From contig CAYLXL010000053.1 of the NCBI GenBank assembly GCA_964387745.1, positions 1 to 12,553 of the forward strand: a stretch of 12,553 bases of DNA. Direction: 5' to 3'. Every line of letters begins with the position of its first letter. Position 1 is the stretch's first letter. This document shows, in pieces, positions 1 through 7,064 of the stretch. The notes under the pieces are model-generated. The model had not been told where the DNA came from. It searched no databases and saw nothing but the letters and a program-made list of their open reading frames with translations. A program made the translations under genes and the position numbers. The stretch comes from JAGOUU01 sp964387745. GTDB taxonomy: Bacteria > Pseudomonadota > Gammaproteobacteria > JAGOUU01.

Positions 1-62
1 CTTTGTATATTGATGAAATATTTTAGGTTATTTGTATACTGTTTATTGGTAGGTGTATGGTT
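1..62. other. Candidate hairpin telomere, left
   Basis: The motif TTTGTATAYTG occurs at 2-12 and 31-41, with a degenerate third copy at 52-62. The outermost copy abuts the molecular end. If the two strands are joined, the junction centre would read AAAGCTTT flanked by CAATATAC and GTATATTG, a perfect inverted repeat of the kind a telomere resolvase cuts. That the end is a closed hairpin is inferred from the protelomerase gene at 9532-10362 and is not visible in the sequence itself. Confidence 0.6.
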
Positions 63-223
63 TTTAAAGAACAAGAAATCAACTATTATTTGGTGTTATA
101 AAGCTTTTAAATGCTCTTAGAATAGTGAATAGGTCTTTTTATGGAAATAACATCTATATCTTCTAATAACATTCCTAATTGCTTTTAGAATAACTCTATG
201 TCAATAGGTTGCTTCTTGAATAT
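1..223. repeat. Left terminal inverted repeat (about 223 bp)
   Basis: Bases 1-223 align end to end with the reverse complement of 12553-12333, at about 88-90% identity by eye with two one-base gaps. Three blocks are nearly or fully identical: bases 2-50 (one mismatch, at 30), about 95-138, and about 161-180. The divergence between the copies is concentrated around 51-92 and 139-160. Such repeats at both extremes of the sequence indicate a linear molecule. With a protelomerase encoded on the element, the outer part is probably a hairpin telomere. No conserved coding sequence was found in the repeat. Confidence 0.93.
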
Positions 224-244
224 ATATCAAATAAATGTTAGATT
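216..244 (+). promoter_or_regulatory. Candidate promoter of yefM-yoeB
   Basis: TTGAAT (216-221), a 17-base spacer and TAGATT (239-244) give a plausible sigma-70 promoter. Its -35 box lies at the inner edge of the left terminal repeat. The -10 match is only four of six, so this is tentative. Confidence 0.4.
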
Positions 245-283
245 ATTTGAGTACATGTATTTAAAAAAGTAAGAGGTTTAATT

Positions 284-532
284 ATGGAAATAATTTCGTA
301 CACTAAAGCACGTAATAATTTTAGTGATATTATGAATCAAGTTTGTGATAATCACACACCTATAACTGTTTATAGACAGAAGAGTAAGCCAGTGGTTTTA
401 ATGTCTTTAGAAGATTATAATTCGATTGAAGAAACTATGTATTTAATGTCTTCACCTAATAATTTAAAAAATTTGTTGGAGTCTATTGAGGAAATAAAAC
501 AAAATAAAGTAATAGAGATAGATTTTGAATGA
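284..532 (+). CDS. yefM: YefM/Phd-family antitoxin
   Basis: This 82-residue protein has the standard length and pattern of the Phd/YefM family: an N-terminal DNA-binding region opening with MEIISYTKARNNFSDIMNQV, the core around residues 23-47 (HTPITVYRQKSKPVVLMSLEDYNSI), then an acidic helical tail that would wrap the toxin. In the family it neutralises the YoeB ribonuclease and represses its own operon together with it. AGAGG lies 9 bases before the ATG. The stop overlaps the next ATG as ATGA, the usual coupling in these operons. It sits just inside the left terminal repeat and is transcribed away from the telomere, so it probably acts in plasmid maintenance. Confidence 0.95.
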   Translation: MEIISYTKARNNFSDIMNQVCDNHTPITVYRQKSKPVVLMSLEDYNSIEETMYLMSSPNNLKNLLESIEEIKQNKVIEIDFE

Positions 533-783
533 AAGTTGTATGGTCTGAAAAATCTTGGGAAGATTATGAATATTTTAAAAATAAGAAACCTAAAATTTAT
601 AAGAAGATAAATACTCTTATAAAAGACATAATAACTAACAATTATATAGGATTAGGTAAGCCTGAACCTCTTAAACATGATTTAAGCGGTTATTGGTCTA
701 GACGTATAAATAAAGAATATAGATTAGTGTACTATATAAAAGATAACTCTATTTATGTATTACAATGTAAATTTCATTATTAA
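529..783 (+). CDS. yoeB: YoeB-family mRNA interferase toxin
   Basis: The protein has 84 residues, like E. coli YoeB, and aligns with it from memory along its whole length: the VVWSEKSWEDY start, GLGKPEPLKH at 41-50, LSGYWSRRI at 52-60 and the C-terminal CKFHY. The catalytic residues of YoeB are all present (Glu46, Arg65, His83 and the terminal Tyr84), so it is predicted to be an active ribosome-dependent endoribonuclease cutting mRNA in the A site. It is translationally coupled to yefM. Its stop codon overlaps the stop of the polymerase gene on the other strand by 3 bases (780-783 shared overall), with no terminator between, so the transcripts of the two genes must run into each other. Confidence 0.96.
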   Translation: MKVVWSEKSWEDYEYFKNKKPKIYKKINTLIKDIITNNYIGLGKPEPLKHDLSGYWSRRINKEYRLVYYIKDNSIYVLQCKFHY

Positions 784-3700
784 GCTATATCTCTATAATC
801 CCAGAAAGCATTATTATTGCTATACGTGTTAACGTCTTCAAAAGAGTTATAATATATTTTACTTTCATATTTCGGTTTTTTCATAATCAAAGTCAAACTA
901 TCAGTATTTAATTTAGAGTTCTCTTTTAAAAATTGACCTACACCTACAACACTTATTCTTACTAGATTTTTTAAATTTTTAATTAATTTCACATGATTCA
1001 TTATGTGTTTATTTTTTTTACTGTTTTGTTTATTCATATTTCTAAACAAATGATTTGATTTGTCGTAAATATTTTTAGGGTTAATTATTCCTGAACTTAT
1101 GTATAAATCTATTTCTCGCATCATTTTTTGATAATTAACAGTTCCATCTTCATTCATATAAAATATTTCAAATGATAATCCTTCAGATCTTCTTTTTAGC
1201 TTGTTCATATAACGATTCCATGATTTCTCTTGTTTTTCTGACTGAAATTTAAATCTGAGAGTAAATATCGGTATTTTTACTAATTCTATAAAATCATCAC
1301 CGCATTTTATATTAGAATATTTCCATGTTTTATTATGTTCTTTAGCAAATTGAGCAGTTTTTAAAATAGTACTTTTTGTAAAAGGTGTTGGTATTTCAAC
1401 ATTTTCTGGTCTTTCTTTTAGATCTAGCATAAATCTGTTAATAGGAGGTATTTGATTATAATATTCAGTATTATTTACTAAATTATCATTTTCTAAAGTC
1501 CAACTAACTACATTTGGTTTTACGTCATAACCTCGCATTTTTATAACATTTTCATTTTTTATATTAGTATATAAATAATCAGCTGAACCATGAAAACTAA
1601 TATCGTTGCATAAATTTTTGACTTCAAAATTAAATACTCCAATAGTTTCTTCAAATATATATTGGTTGTTATTATCTCTTATAGCTATTCCGTTTTTATC
1701 TACTTTTATTTTTTTAAATATACCGTTGAATAAATCATTATTAGGAAATGTTTTTCTTATGTGTTTAATAACTAATTGATTTATTTTTGAATATAATGAT
1801 TTTATTTTTTCCTCTAATAAATTTAATTCATTTTTTTTATTTATAGTTCTTTCATCATTTTCACCAAATGACTTAAAGTAATTGTTATATTCTTCATTTA
1901 TTTCTATTAATAATTTTCTATCACATCCGTAGTATAAATCATCAATTAACCATCCATTATTTTCGTGATAAGTTATTTTTTTGCTATTTTCTGTTATAGG
2001 TTTTGTAGACCATTTTTTATATCTATTCAAATGTCTACTATTTAATTTATAAGCTCTAACGAATATTGAAGTATCTATTTTATTTCTAATAGAATGATTA
2101 ACTTCATTTAAGTCAAAAACTCCTCCATCTGTAATAGTTTGAAAAATATTTAAAGATTTTTCAGTTAACCACATACCACATCTAGCCATTGCTGTAATAT
2201 TAGCTCCCAAAACTATATTGCTATTATCGAAATGACGGGATACGTTTATGCCGTATATTGTATTTCCAATTAATTTATATAGATATGATAATGAAGGATT
2301 TGTTTTTTTGTTTATAGCTCTATATTGAATAACATCATTAACGATTAAATTACCAAAGTTTGTAGAATGCCAATAATGACTATATTCACTATCTTCATTA
2401 TCTAAAGAACAATGAGACATAATATCATTAAATCTAGAATTTCCTTTTTTCTCATGTAATTCTATATTTTCAAATAATTCATTTTTGTTAGAACATTCAA
2501 AATTTTTAGGATAGAAAATAGCTGCTTTTAAATAACTATTGTCTAAAATTTCATCACATTGTTTTTTGTTAAATTCAGTTCGTATAATGTTTAACTCATC
2601 CCAAGTAAGATTTGAATTTATAAATTCTCTAGTATAAATATTTGTAGGTGTACTTTCTAGGTTAATAATAGATAAAATTTGTTCATTGATACCTTCATTT
2701 ATCACGTAATTTTTTATTCTAGTATCTATCCATGAAGCTATTAAATCTTGTTCTATATTTAAAGGTCTATCTTTTTTAGTTTCAATAACTAGTTTAAAAC
2801 CTCTTTTTATTAAGTGTTTCTTTTCATAATAGTTTAAAAATTGTCTTAACGTTATTTTGTATGGATTAAAATTAAGTATAACAGGACATCCAAAATAATA
2901 ATCAAGAGTGCTAGCTATAGTCGTATAAGCTCCTGAAATGTCTATATCACATAGTGTAAAATCGCTTGAAGATGCTCTTATTTCCATTCTATTATTGTAA
3001 CATCTACCTCCCATAGTTTTACTTAAGAATTGTCTTTTTAAACAACCGCCGTTTTTTATTTTTTCATGTGCGTTTATATAACTTCTTAAATTTGATGCGC
3101 TAGCAGGTTTAGTCAACATATTTAGTTTTTTTAGGTTATCTTTTGATAGATCATTTAAACCCAAATATTTTAATAAGATACTTTTTTGTAATTGATTTAC
3201 TGTACTACCAGTTGTTAGCATTATTTCACTGATGTAATTATCTAATTCCAAATTTTTATATACGTTAGTAAATAAATCATTTGTCTTTTTAAAAGCTTCA
3301 TAAATGTTGAGATCACCTAATGCGTATCTTTGAAATTCATCAGGTTTATCAAGCATTGCAAGCAACATATTATCTTTTAAATCATCTAATAAATTTTTAT
3401 CACTTGTATCCATATTTAGATTTTCAAGTACAGAGTTGTAACTAATTTTCCCTTGCATAGCACTTAAGTCTACAAAATCAAAAACTAATCTATAAGTTAT
3501 GCCGTTTATAGTAATTAATCTTTTAGTATGCCATTTATCGCTAAAACCATTGATAGATAATCTTCTATCTTGTTTTATTCTTTTTTTAAGAAAAGCCTCT
3601 TTTAAGTCTTCACCTAATTCATTCTGTAAAATTTTTGGTAAATCTACTAACATGAAATAAGCGTACATTTTTAAAGTACAAGTTTTATATTTGTTAAACT

Positions 3701-4358
3701 CATTGTAGGGTAAATCACTTTTTTCAATAGTTATATGAAAACCTTTTAAATTAAGGTAATCAAAGATATGTCCTTGTGAATTTAGATTGTAATATGGATA
3801 TATATAATTCTGATCAGTTATAACTTCTTCATATATCTTCTTGATTTTTGGATTAAGTAAAATTGTAGAGTCATTGTAGAATATATGTTTACATTGAGTG
3901 GTTAAATGTATGTTGGGTATTTGTTTTAATTTATCACCATCTTTAATATAATCTTGATCAACCGAATCTATATTTTCTAATTTGGCTAATTCATAAATGC
4001 TTTTTAATTCAGGACATTTTTGATTTATTTTATAATCTATAGCTTTTAATTGAATTAATTGTCTATTTTCTAAACTTTTTAAATAATCAATGTTTATAGT
4101 TTTTAAATTACCATTGAATGCCGTATATTCCGTATCTATTACTATAGGACATACAATATTATCTTTATCAGTTATACGTTCTTCTTTTAATTCTTCAGGT
4201 AAAATGTGTTTAAAATATTTATGTTTCTGCTCTTTTTTACTATCAAAATAAGATGTTTTACCTCCTAATTGATAATTATAGTTTTTTAAAAAGTATAAAA
4301 ATTGATTATTTCCAATAAATTTATCAGTGAGATCGATAATGGGTTTTTTATCAGACAT
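780..4358 (-). CDS. Family B DNA polymerase with 3'-5' exonuclease
   Basis: The product has 1192 residues. The exonuclease motifs are Exo I DTE at 75-77, a likely Exo II from NLNSQG to FD at 191-200, and Exo III YALGD at 345-349. Polymerase motif A is DISGAY at 473-478, motif B K695-LIGNTIYG to 703, and motif C ITDGG at 742-746. In motif C the usual DTDS reads ITDG: the first Asp is lost, while the metal-binding second Asp (D744) is kept. Motifs A and B are about 220 residues apart, which is long. B and C are only about 49 apart, which leaves no room for the TPR2 insertion of protein-primed polymerases such as phi29. About 440 residues follow motif C with no domain I recognise. A strong AAAGGAGG lies 6 bases before the ATG, and the start overlaps the stop of a 52-residue ORF. 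It is presumably the replicative polymerase of the element. Confidence 0.92.
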   Translation of the reverse strand: MSDKKPIIDLTDKFIGNNQFLYFLKNYNYQLGGKTSYFDSKKEQKHKYFKHILPEELKEERITDKDNIVCPIVIDTEYTAFNGNLKTINIDYLKSLENRQLIQLKAIDYKINQKCPELKSIYELAKLENIDSVDQDYIKDGDKLKQIPNIHLTTQCKHIFYNDSTILLNPKIKKIYEEVITDQNYIYPYYNLNSQGHIFDYLNLKGFHITIEKSDLPYNEFNKYKTCTLKMYAYFMLVDLPKILQNELGEDLKEAFLKKRIKQDRRLSINGFSDKWHTKRLITINGITYRLVFDFVDLSAMQGKISYNSVLENLNMDTSDKNLLDDLKDNMLLAMLDKPDEFQRYALGDLNIYEAFKKTNDLFTNVYKNLELDNYISEIMLTTGSTVNQLQKSILLKYLGLNDLSKDNLKKLNMLTKPASASNLRSYINAHEKIKNGGCLKRQFLSKTMGGRCYNNRMEIRASSSDFTLCDIDISGAYTTIASTLDYYFGCPVILNFNPYKITLRQFLNYYEKKHLIKRGFKLVIETKKDRPLNIEQDLIASWIDTRIKNYVINEGINEQILSIINLESTPTNIYTREFINSNLTWDELNIIRTEFNKKQCDEILDNSYLKAAIFYPKNFECSNKNELFENIELHEKKGNSRFNDIMSHCSLDNEDSEYSHYWHSTNFGNLIVNDVIQYRAINKKTNPSLSYLYKLIGNTIYGINVSRHFDNSNIVLGANITAMARCGMWLTEKSLNIFQTITDGGVFDLNEVNHSIRNKIDTSIFVRAYKLNSRHLNRYKKWSTKPITENSKKITYHENNGWLIDDLYYGCDRKLLIEINEEYNNYFKSFGENDERTINKKNELNLLEEKIKSLYSKINQLVIKHIRKTFPNNDLFNGIFKKIKVDKNGIAIRDNNNQYIFEETIGVFNFEVKNLCNDISFHGSADYLYTNIKNENVIKMRGYDVKPNVVSWTLENDNLVNNTEYYNQIPPINRFMLDLKERPENVEIPTPFTKSTILKTAQFAKEHNKTWKYSNIKCGDDFIELVKIPIFTLRFKFQSEKQEKSWNRYMNKLKRRSEGLSFEIFYMNEDGTVNYQKMMREIDLYISSGIINPKNIYDKSNHLFRNMNKQNSKKNKHIMNHVKLIKNLKNLVRISVVGVGQFLKENSKLNTDSLTLIMKKPKYESKIYYNSFEDVNTYSNNNAFWDYRDIA

Positions 4359-4509
4359 TATCGCCTCCTTTATTAGAGGAATTTACATCATTTCTTAATT
4401 TATTTTCTTTTTCAAGATAAAAAAGTTTTCTACTTTCATGTACGTCTTCATCTTCATCATCTTTATAAGGACAAAATATTTTTAGTTTGTTTATTTGTGT
4501 TTTATTCAT
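4351..4509 (-). CDS. Small 52-residue acidic/lysine-rich protein upstream of the polymerase
   Basis: This short ORF starts MNKTQINKLKIFCPY and contains an acidic run (KDDEDEDVHE) near residues 16-25. Its stop codon lies 5 bases inside the polymerase start, so the two are translationally coupled, and the polymerase ribosome-binding site is within its last codons. GGAG sits 9 bases upstream of this ATG; an in-frame ATG five codons earlier has no such site. I recognise no family. Its position suggests a leader or accessory protein for the polymerase, for example a priming or clamp-like partner, but nothing in the sequence shows that. Confidence 0.65.
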   Translation of the reverse strand: MNKTQINKLKIFCPYKDDEDEDVHESRKLFYLEKENKLRNDVNSSNKGGDNV

Positions 4510-4525
4510 AGGAAATAACTCCATA

Positions 4526-4551
4526 ATTATTAAGTTAAAAAACTTAATAAT
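4526..4551. repeat. Perfect inverted repeat, 11-bp arms, 4-base loop
   Basis: ATTATTAAGTT and AACTTAATAAT flank AAAA, just upstream of the 52-residue ORF start. No T-run follows on either strand, so an operator or a leader hairpin is more likely than a terminator. Confidence 0.75.
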
Positions 4552-4576
4552 CAGGAGCTAAAAACATCTTTGAAAT

Positions 4577-4582
4577 ATTATA
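4577..4582 (-). promoter_or_regulatory. Candidate -10 box of the polymerase operon
   Basis: On the minus strand a perfect TATAAT lies about 70 bases before the 52-residue ORF. No good -35 box is found at the right distance. Two TTTGTAT copies lie directly upstream. The transcript leader would include the hairpin at 4526-4551. Confidence 0.4.
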
Positions 4583-4613
4583 GACTATACAAAATACAAA
4601 TTAAGGTTGTAAC

Positions 4614-4685
4614 TGATAAAAAATAATGATAATTTGATAGATAATAAAATGATTACCTCGTAAGTGTCTATTTTATTTTTTATCA
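4614..4685. repeat. Long inverted repeat, 13-bp arms
   Basis: TGATAAAAAATAA (4614-4626) and TTATTTTTTATCA (4673-4685) are exact reverse complements around a 46-base A+T-rich middle. This could form a stem in RNA or be an easily melted element of an origin. Confidence 0.6.
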
Positions 4686-4718
4686 TGGTTTCTAATCCTT
4701 GATATCTTTTTGTAAAGT

Positions 4719-4758
4719 CTTAATATTTCAGGGGTTTTCCGTGCTCCTGAATATTAAG
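4719..4758. repeat. Inverted repeat with one bulged base
   Basis: CTTAATATTTCAGG (4719-4732) pairs with CCTGAATATTAAG (4746-4758), leaving one unpaired T in the left arm and a 13-base loop. The sequence ATTCAGGAGC in its right arm (minus strand) is nearly repeated as AATCAGGAGC at 4549-4558. Confidence 0.65.
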
Positions 4759-4760
4759 CA

Positions 4761-4779
4761 TAAACATACTATATGTTTA
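4761..4779. promoter_or_regulatory. Palindromic operator-like site
   Basis: TAAACATA and TATGTTTA flank a 3-base centre, a perfect interrupted palindrome of 19 bases. It lies about 45 bases ahead of a similar-sized palindrome at 4807. It is probably a protein-binding site; the binder is unknown. Confidence 0.5.
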
Positions 4780-4806
4780 ATTTTATCATCCTACCATAAT
4801 TCATTA

Positions 4807-4825
4807 TTTAAATACAGTATTTAAA
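4807..4825. promoter_or_regulatory. Perfect 19-base palindrome next to a promoter
   Basis: TTTAAATAC and GTATTTAAA flank a single A. It ends 3 bases before the candidate -35 box at 4829, which is the usual place for an activator or repressor site acting on the plus-strand transcript. Confidence 0.55.
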
Positions 4826-4828
4826 GAT

Positions 4829-4857
4829 TTGATTCTTAAGTTGATTTAAAGTAACAT
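4829..4857 (+). promoter_or_regulatory. Candidate promoter of the structured leader
   Basis: TTGATT (4829-4834), a 17-base spacer and TAACAT (4852-4857). Transcription would begin near 4864, just before the first paired base of the RNA leader at 4867. That agreement is the main support, since the -10 box is weak. A second TTGATT lies at 4841. Confidence 0.4.
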
Positions 4858-4866
4858 ATTTATAAA

Positions 4867-5011
4867 GGCGTTTTACAGCGCTAACAACAAATTATTTTCC
4901 TAGTTATGCTAGGGGTCTACTGCTATAAGTGCCTCTGGCATGAAGTGCAATAGAGGTCTGTTGTTGACTTTGTAAAACCCCTAGCGCCAACTTTAACTAG
5001 GAGTTTTTTCC
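4867..5011 (+). ncRNA. Structured 5' leader RNA with alternative folds
   Basis: The leader folds into nested stems. GGCG plus TTTTACA (4867-4877) pairs with TGTAAAA (4971-4977) and CGCC (4985-4988), with a 7-base bulge between. Inside that, AACAACA (4883-4889) pairs with TGTTGTT (4959-4965). CCTAG/CTAGG (4899-4903, 4909-4913) and CCTCT/AGAGG (4932-4936, 4952-4956) form two hairpins. The closing stem uses the same bases (4974-4984) as the hairpin at 4974-5007 that hides the ribosome-binding site, so the two folds exclude each other. This is the logic of a riboswitch, attenuator or antisense-controlled leader. It matches no RNA family I know, and the pairing was done by eye. Confidence 0.5.
4974..5009 (+). 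terminator. Attenuator-like hairpin covering the ribosome-binding site
   Basis: AAAACCCCTAG (4974-4984) pairs with CTAGGAGTTTT (4997-5007) with one C-A mismatch and a 12-base loop, and the T-run continues to 5009. The AGGAG that serves the gene at 5012 (8 bases before its ATG) is in the 3' arm. The hairpin could end transcription, block translation, or both. Confidence 0.5.
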
Positions 5012-5239
5012 ATGAAATATTTTAATGACGAACTAGATAGACATAAGTTTATCGATATTGCTTACTATGCCTATTGTAATGTACATAACCTCAATGAATT
5101 GTTAGTAGAAGAAACCAACAGCAAATATATTATCGTTGAACTTACAATGATAAGTGAGTTATACAAAACTGCTAATACTATTATGCGGGACAAATGGCAC
5201 GATAAAGCTAAGTACTTGAAGCTTATCTATAATTACTAG
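5012..5239 (+). CDS. Uncharacterised 75-residue protein
   Basis: I recognise no family. The protein is rich in Tyr, Asn, Lys and Glu, with no membrane segment or signal peptide. It reads as mostly helical (DELDRHKFIDIAYYAYCNVHN at the start, then ELTMISELYKTANTIMRDKW). An AGGAG ribosome-binding site 8 bases before the ATG supports the start. That site is buried in a hairpin whose formation competes with the upstream leader fold, so expression is probably controlled in the RNA. Such control of a small protein next to a candidate origin would suit a copy-number or replication regulator, but this is a guess. The base composition is less A+T-rich than in the polymerase gene. Confidence 0.65.
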   Translation: MKYFNDELDRHKFIDIAYYAYCNVHNLNELLVEETNSKYIIVELTMISELYKTANTIMRDKWHDKAKYLKLIYNY

Positions 5240-5244
5240 TAATA

Positions 5245-5403
5245 GTGTTTACTCTAAAAGCTTTATTACTAGTGGTAGTTAATGTGAGTTTGTATTTACT
5301 TAAGTGTATTTTATTCCAACAACGTTATGATTTAAAGATAGTAATTTATATATCAATATTAACTTTATTTCTTAAACCTGTAATTGATTATAAACTAATG
5401 TAA
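5245..5403 (+). CDS. Small two-span membrane protein (52 residues, GTG start)
   Basis: A GTG five bases after the previous stop opens a 52-codon frame that fills the space up to the DUF805 gene. The product has two hydrophobic stretches, residues 4-23 (LKALLLVVVNVSLYLLKCIL) and about 31-47 (IVIYISILTLFLKPVI), separated by a polar QQRYD turn. Such a long open frame with this hydrophobicity is unlikely by chance in A+T-rich intergenic DNA. There is no clear ribosome-binding site, so translation would depend on coupling to the 75-residue gene. Small two-span proteins include holins and type I toxins; nothing decides between these. Confidence 0.45.
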   Translation: MFTLKALLLVVVNVSLYLLKCILFQQRYDLKIVIYISILTLFLKPVIDYKLM

Positions 5404-5409
5404 TTTGGT

Positions 5410-5778
5410 CTAATATTCAGGCTTTTCACCATATTTATTACTGCCATCTGTGCCTTTTTTAAACATAAGCCATAATATAACTAATTGACCAAATGGAGCA
5501 AATGTAAATAATACATACCAACCACTACTATTCATATCATGGAATCGTCTTACAGCTAATGGAAAATATTGCAAAAGCATTATAATCATACAAAAAAGTA
5601 GACTAGATAGATATACAAAGGCAAATATTCCAGTATTTGGTACAGAATCGACGGTATACGCCCAACCTAAAAAGACAATTATAGTAAATACTAATTTAAC
5701 TATGTACTCTTTTCTACTACTACGTCCTTTAAATGTAAAAAACTTATCAAATAATAAATGATAAATATTATTCAACAT
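5410..5778 (-). CDS. DUF805-family membrane protein
   Basis: The 122-residue product has the family's features in order: an N-terminal FTFKGRSSRKEY, four hydrophobic segments, the central RRFHDMNSSGWY after the third segment, and the C-terminal FKKGTDGSNKYGEKP. DUF805 proteins are small inner-membrane proteins of unknown function, common in Proteobacteria and often carried by plasmids and phages. I place the start at the ATG inside the end of the LRR gene (5778), because the family begins just before the FKGR motif. An ATG 36 bases upstream would add 12 residues. The 11-base overlap with the LRR gene shows the two are translated together. Confidence 0.85.
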   Translation of the reverse strand: MLNNIYHLLFDKFFTFKGRSSRKEYIVKLVFTIIVFLGWAYTVDSVPNTGIFAFVYLSSLLFCMIIMLLQYFPLAVRRFHDMNSSGWYVLFTFAPFGQLVILWLMFKKGTDGSNKYGEKPEY

Positions 5779-6955
5779 TTCCCAATAAATCAGTTTGTGT
5801 AATATAACCAGCATCTAACATATATTGAACGCCTTCTTGTGAAGAAGCACTCTCGTCAAATGTCTCAAAATAACAAGCGACAGCTTCTGTAACTGTTAAA
5901 ACACCAGTAGCTTTTTTAGAGGTTTTAGCTATGATAGCACCCATAGCAAAAGATGTAGCATCTTCAGGTACTACATTACATTTTGCAAAACCAAAAGTAA
6001 AATTACCAGCGAGCTTTAGATTATTGATTGTATTGGTAAAAATATTCTTACTTACAGCAATATTTTTAACATCAACACCATTGCTTTGAGCTTGTTTAAG
6101 GTAATCTTTTATAATTGCATGTTTTTCTTCTTTTGAACCAAAGAATAAATCACTTTGTTTTTTACCACCATCTATTATAGTATTTACACTTAGAACTCTG
6201 TTAATGAGAACTTTAATATCCTGAGTTACGTTTTGTACCATTTTAGCAATTTTAGCGTTACCTTCCCAACTTAAATCATTCCCTGAGACATCAAGAACTC
6301 TTAAGTAAGGGTGAGAACCAGCTCCAATGTGATAAGCCATACAATTAGCACCCTCATCACTTATATAGTTATTAGATAAATTCATATATTTAATATTATA
6401 TGTTGCTGTCGGTGAACCTAAACGAAAGGTGTAAAACAAATTCCCAACAGAAGGGTCTCCAATAAAATTTTTACTAACATCAAATTTATATAGATTCAGT
6501 TGTTGATATTGTAAATGTTCTACTAATACTCCTATATCTCCGTCTTTAAGTGAAGAACTACTCATATCTATTACTTTGTCAGGTACTAAGTAACCATGTT
6601 GAGGATTAGATGTTCTCTTTATCAATTCTTTGTAATCAGTTTTAGAAAATGACTGTAATTCTGACATTGAAGTAACTTCATTTAATCTAGAGAGAATATT
6701 TTGAGAAGTAATATTCATATGTTGTCTAATAGTTTCGTGACTTAAATCTATAATATCGCTAGCTGAATAAAGAGCTAGTATAGGGTTTTGTATTTGCACG
6801 CATGTCTTGTCATCAAATCCTGTAAGACTCATCATCTCTTTAAGGCATATCAGTTGATTTTCTAAACCTCTATTATTTTTATTATAAAAACTTACTGCAT
6901 ATTCATAAGCTTGATTGACTTTATTTTCTGTATCTATTTGACGACTACTTTTCAT
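5768..6955 (-). CDS. Leucine-rich-repeat protein (ribonuclease-inhibitor type)
   Basis: The product has 395 residues from the ATG at 6955, which has GGGA 9 bases upstream; an ATG at 6970 would add five. Four repeats of the ribonuclease-inhibitor type lie at about residues 128-240, with cores VIDMSSSSLKDGDIG, FDVSKNFIGDPSVG, YMNLSNNYISDEGA and VLDVSGNDLSWEGN. Helical regions of no recognised family flank them. There is no signal peptide or membrane segment. Such repeats bind other proteins; in intracellular bacteria they are often found in effectors, but nothing here shows export. It is overlapped by the DUF805 gene and follows the terminase block. Its composition is less A+T-rich than that of the replication genes, so it is probably acquired cargo. 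Confidence 0.8.
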   Translation of the reverse strand: MKSSRQIDTENKVNQAYEYAVSFYNKNNRGLENQLICLKEMMSLTGFDDKTCVQIQNPILALYSASDIIDLSHETIRQHMNITSQNILSRLNEVTSMSELQSFSKTDYKELIKRTSNPQHGYLVPDKVIDMSSSSLKDGDIGVLVEHLQYQQLNLYKFDVSKNFIGDPSVGNLFYTFRLGSPTATYNIKYMNLSNNYISDEGANCMAYHIGAGSHPYLRVLDVSGNDLSWEGNAKIAKMVQNVTQDIKVLINRVLSVNTIIDGGKKQSDLFFGSKEEKHAIIKDYLKQAQSNGVDVKNIAVSKNIFTNTINNLKLAGNFTFGFAKCNVVPEDATSFAMGAIIAKTSKKATGVLTVTEAVACYFETFDESASSQEGVQYMLDAGYITQTDLLGNVE

Positions 6956-7064
6956 AAATAAACATCCCAAAATTAATTAGCTTATCAATTGACGCTAGCA
7001 TTAATTATTGGTGATGACAAGTTGAATGTAAATTGTAGTTTCTATTTTCTATCTGTTCATGGAG

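Larger units (their letters stand above)
4510..5011. other. Divergent control region, possible replication origin
   Basis: About 500 bases separate the minus-strand polymerase operon from the plus-strand gene at 5012. I see no ORF worth reporting here. Instead there are four interrupted palindromes (4526-4551, 4719-4758, 4761-4779, 4807-4825), a long-armed inverted repeat (4614-4685), promoters facing both ways and a structured RNA leader. A dense cluster of inverted repeats next to a replication gene is the typical setting of an internal bidirectional origin, which a hairpin-ended replicon needs. That role is inference. Confidence 0.45.

Noticed and set aside
1..223. Protein-capped ends with terminal-protein priming, suggested by the family B polymerase.
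   Set aside because: No terminal-protein candidate is recognised, the polymerase lacks space for TPR2, the two terminal bases differ, and a protelomerase is encoded. It is not fully excluded.
4867..5011. A tRNA, tmRNA or CRISPR repeat in the structured leader.
   Set aside because: There is no cloverleaf with T-arm or CCA-type acceptor, and no regularly repeated unit with spacers. The stems fit a leader RNA only.
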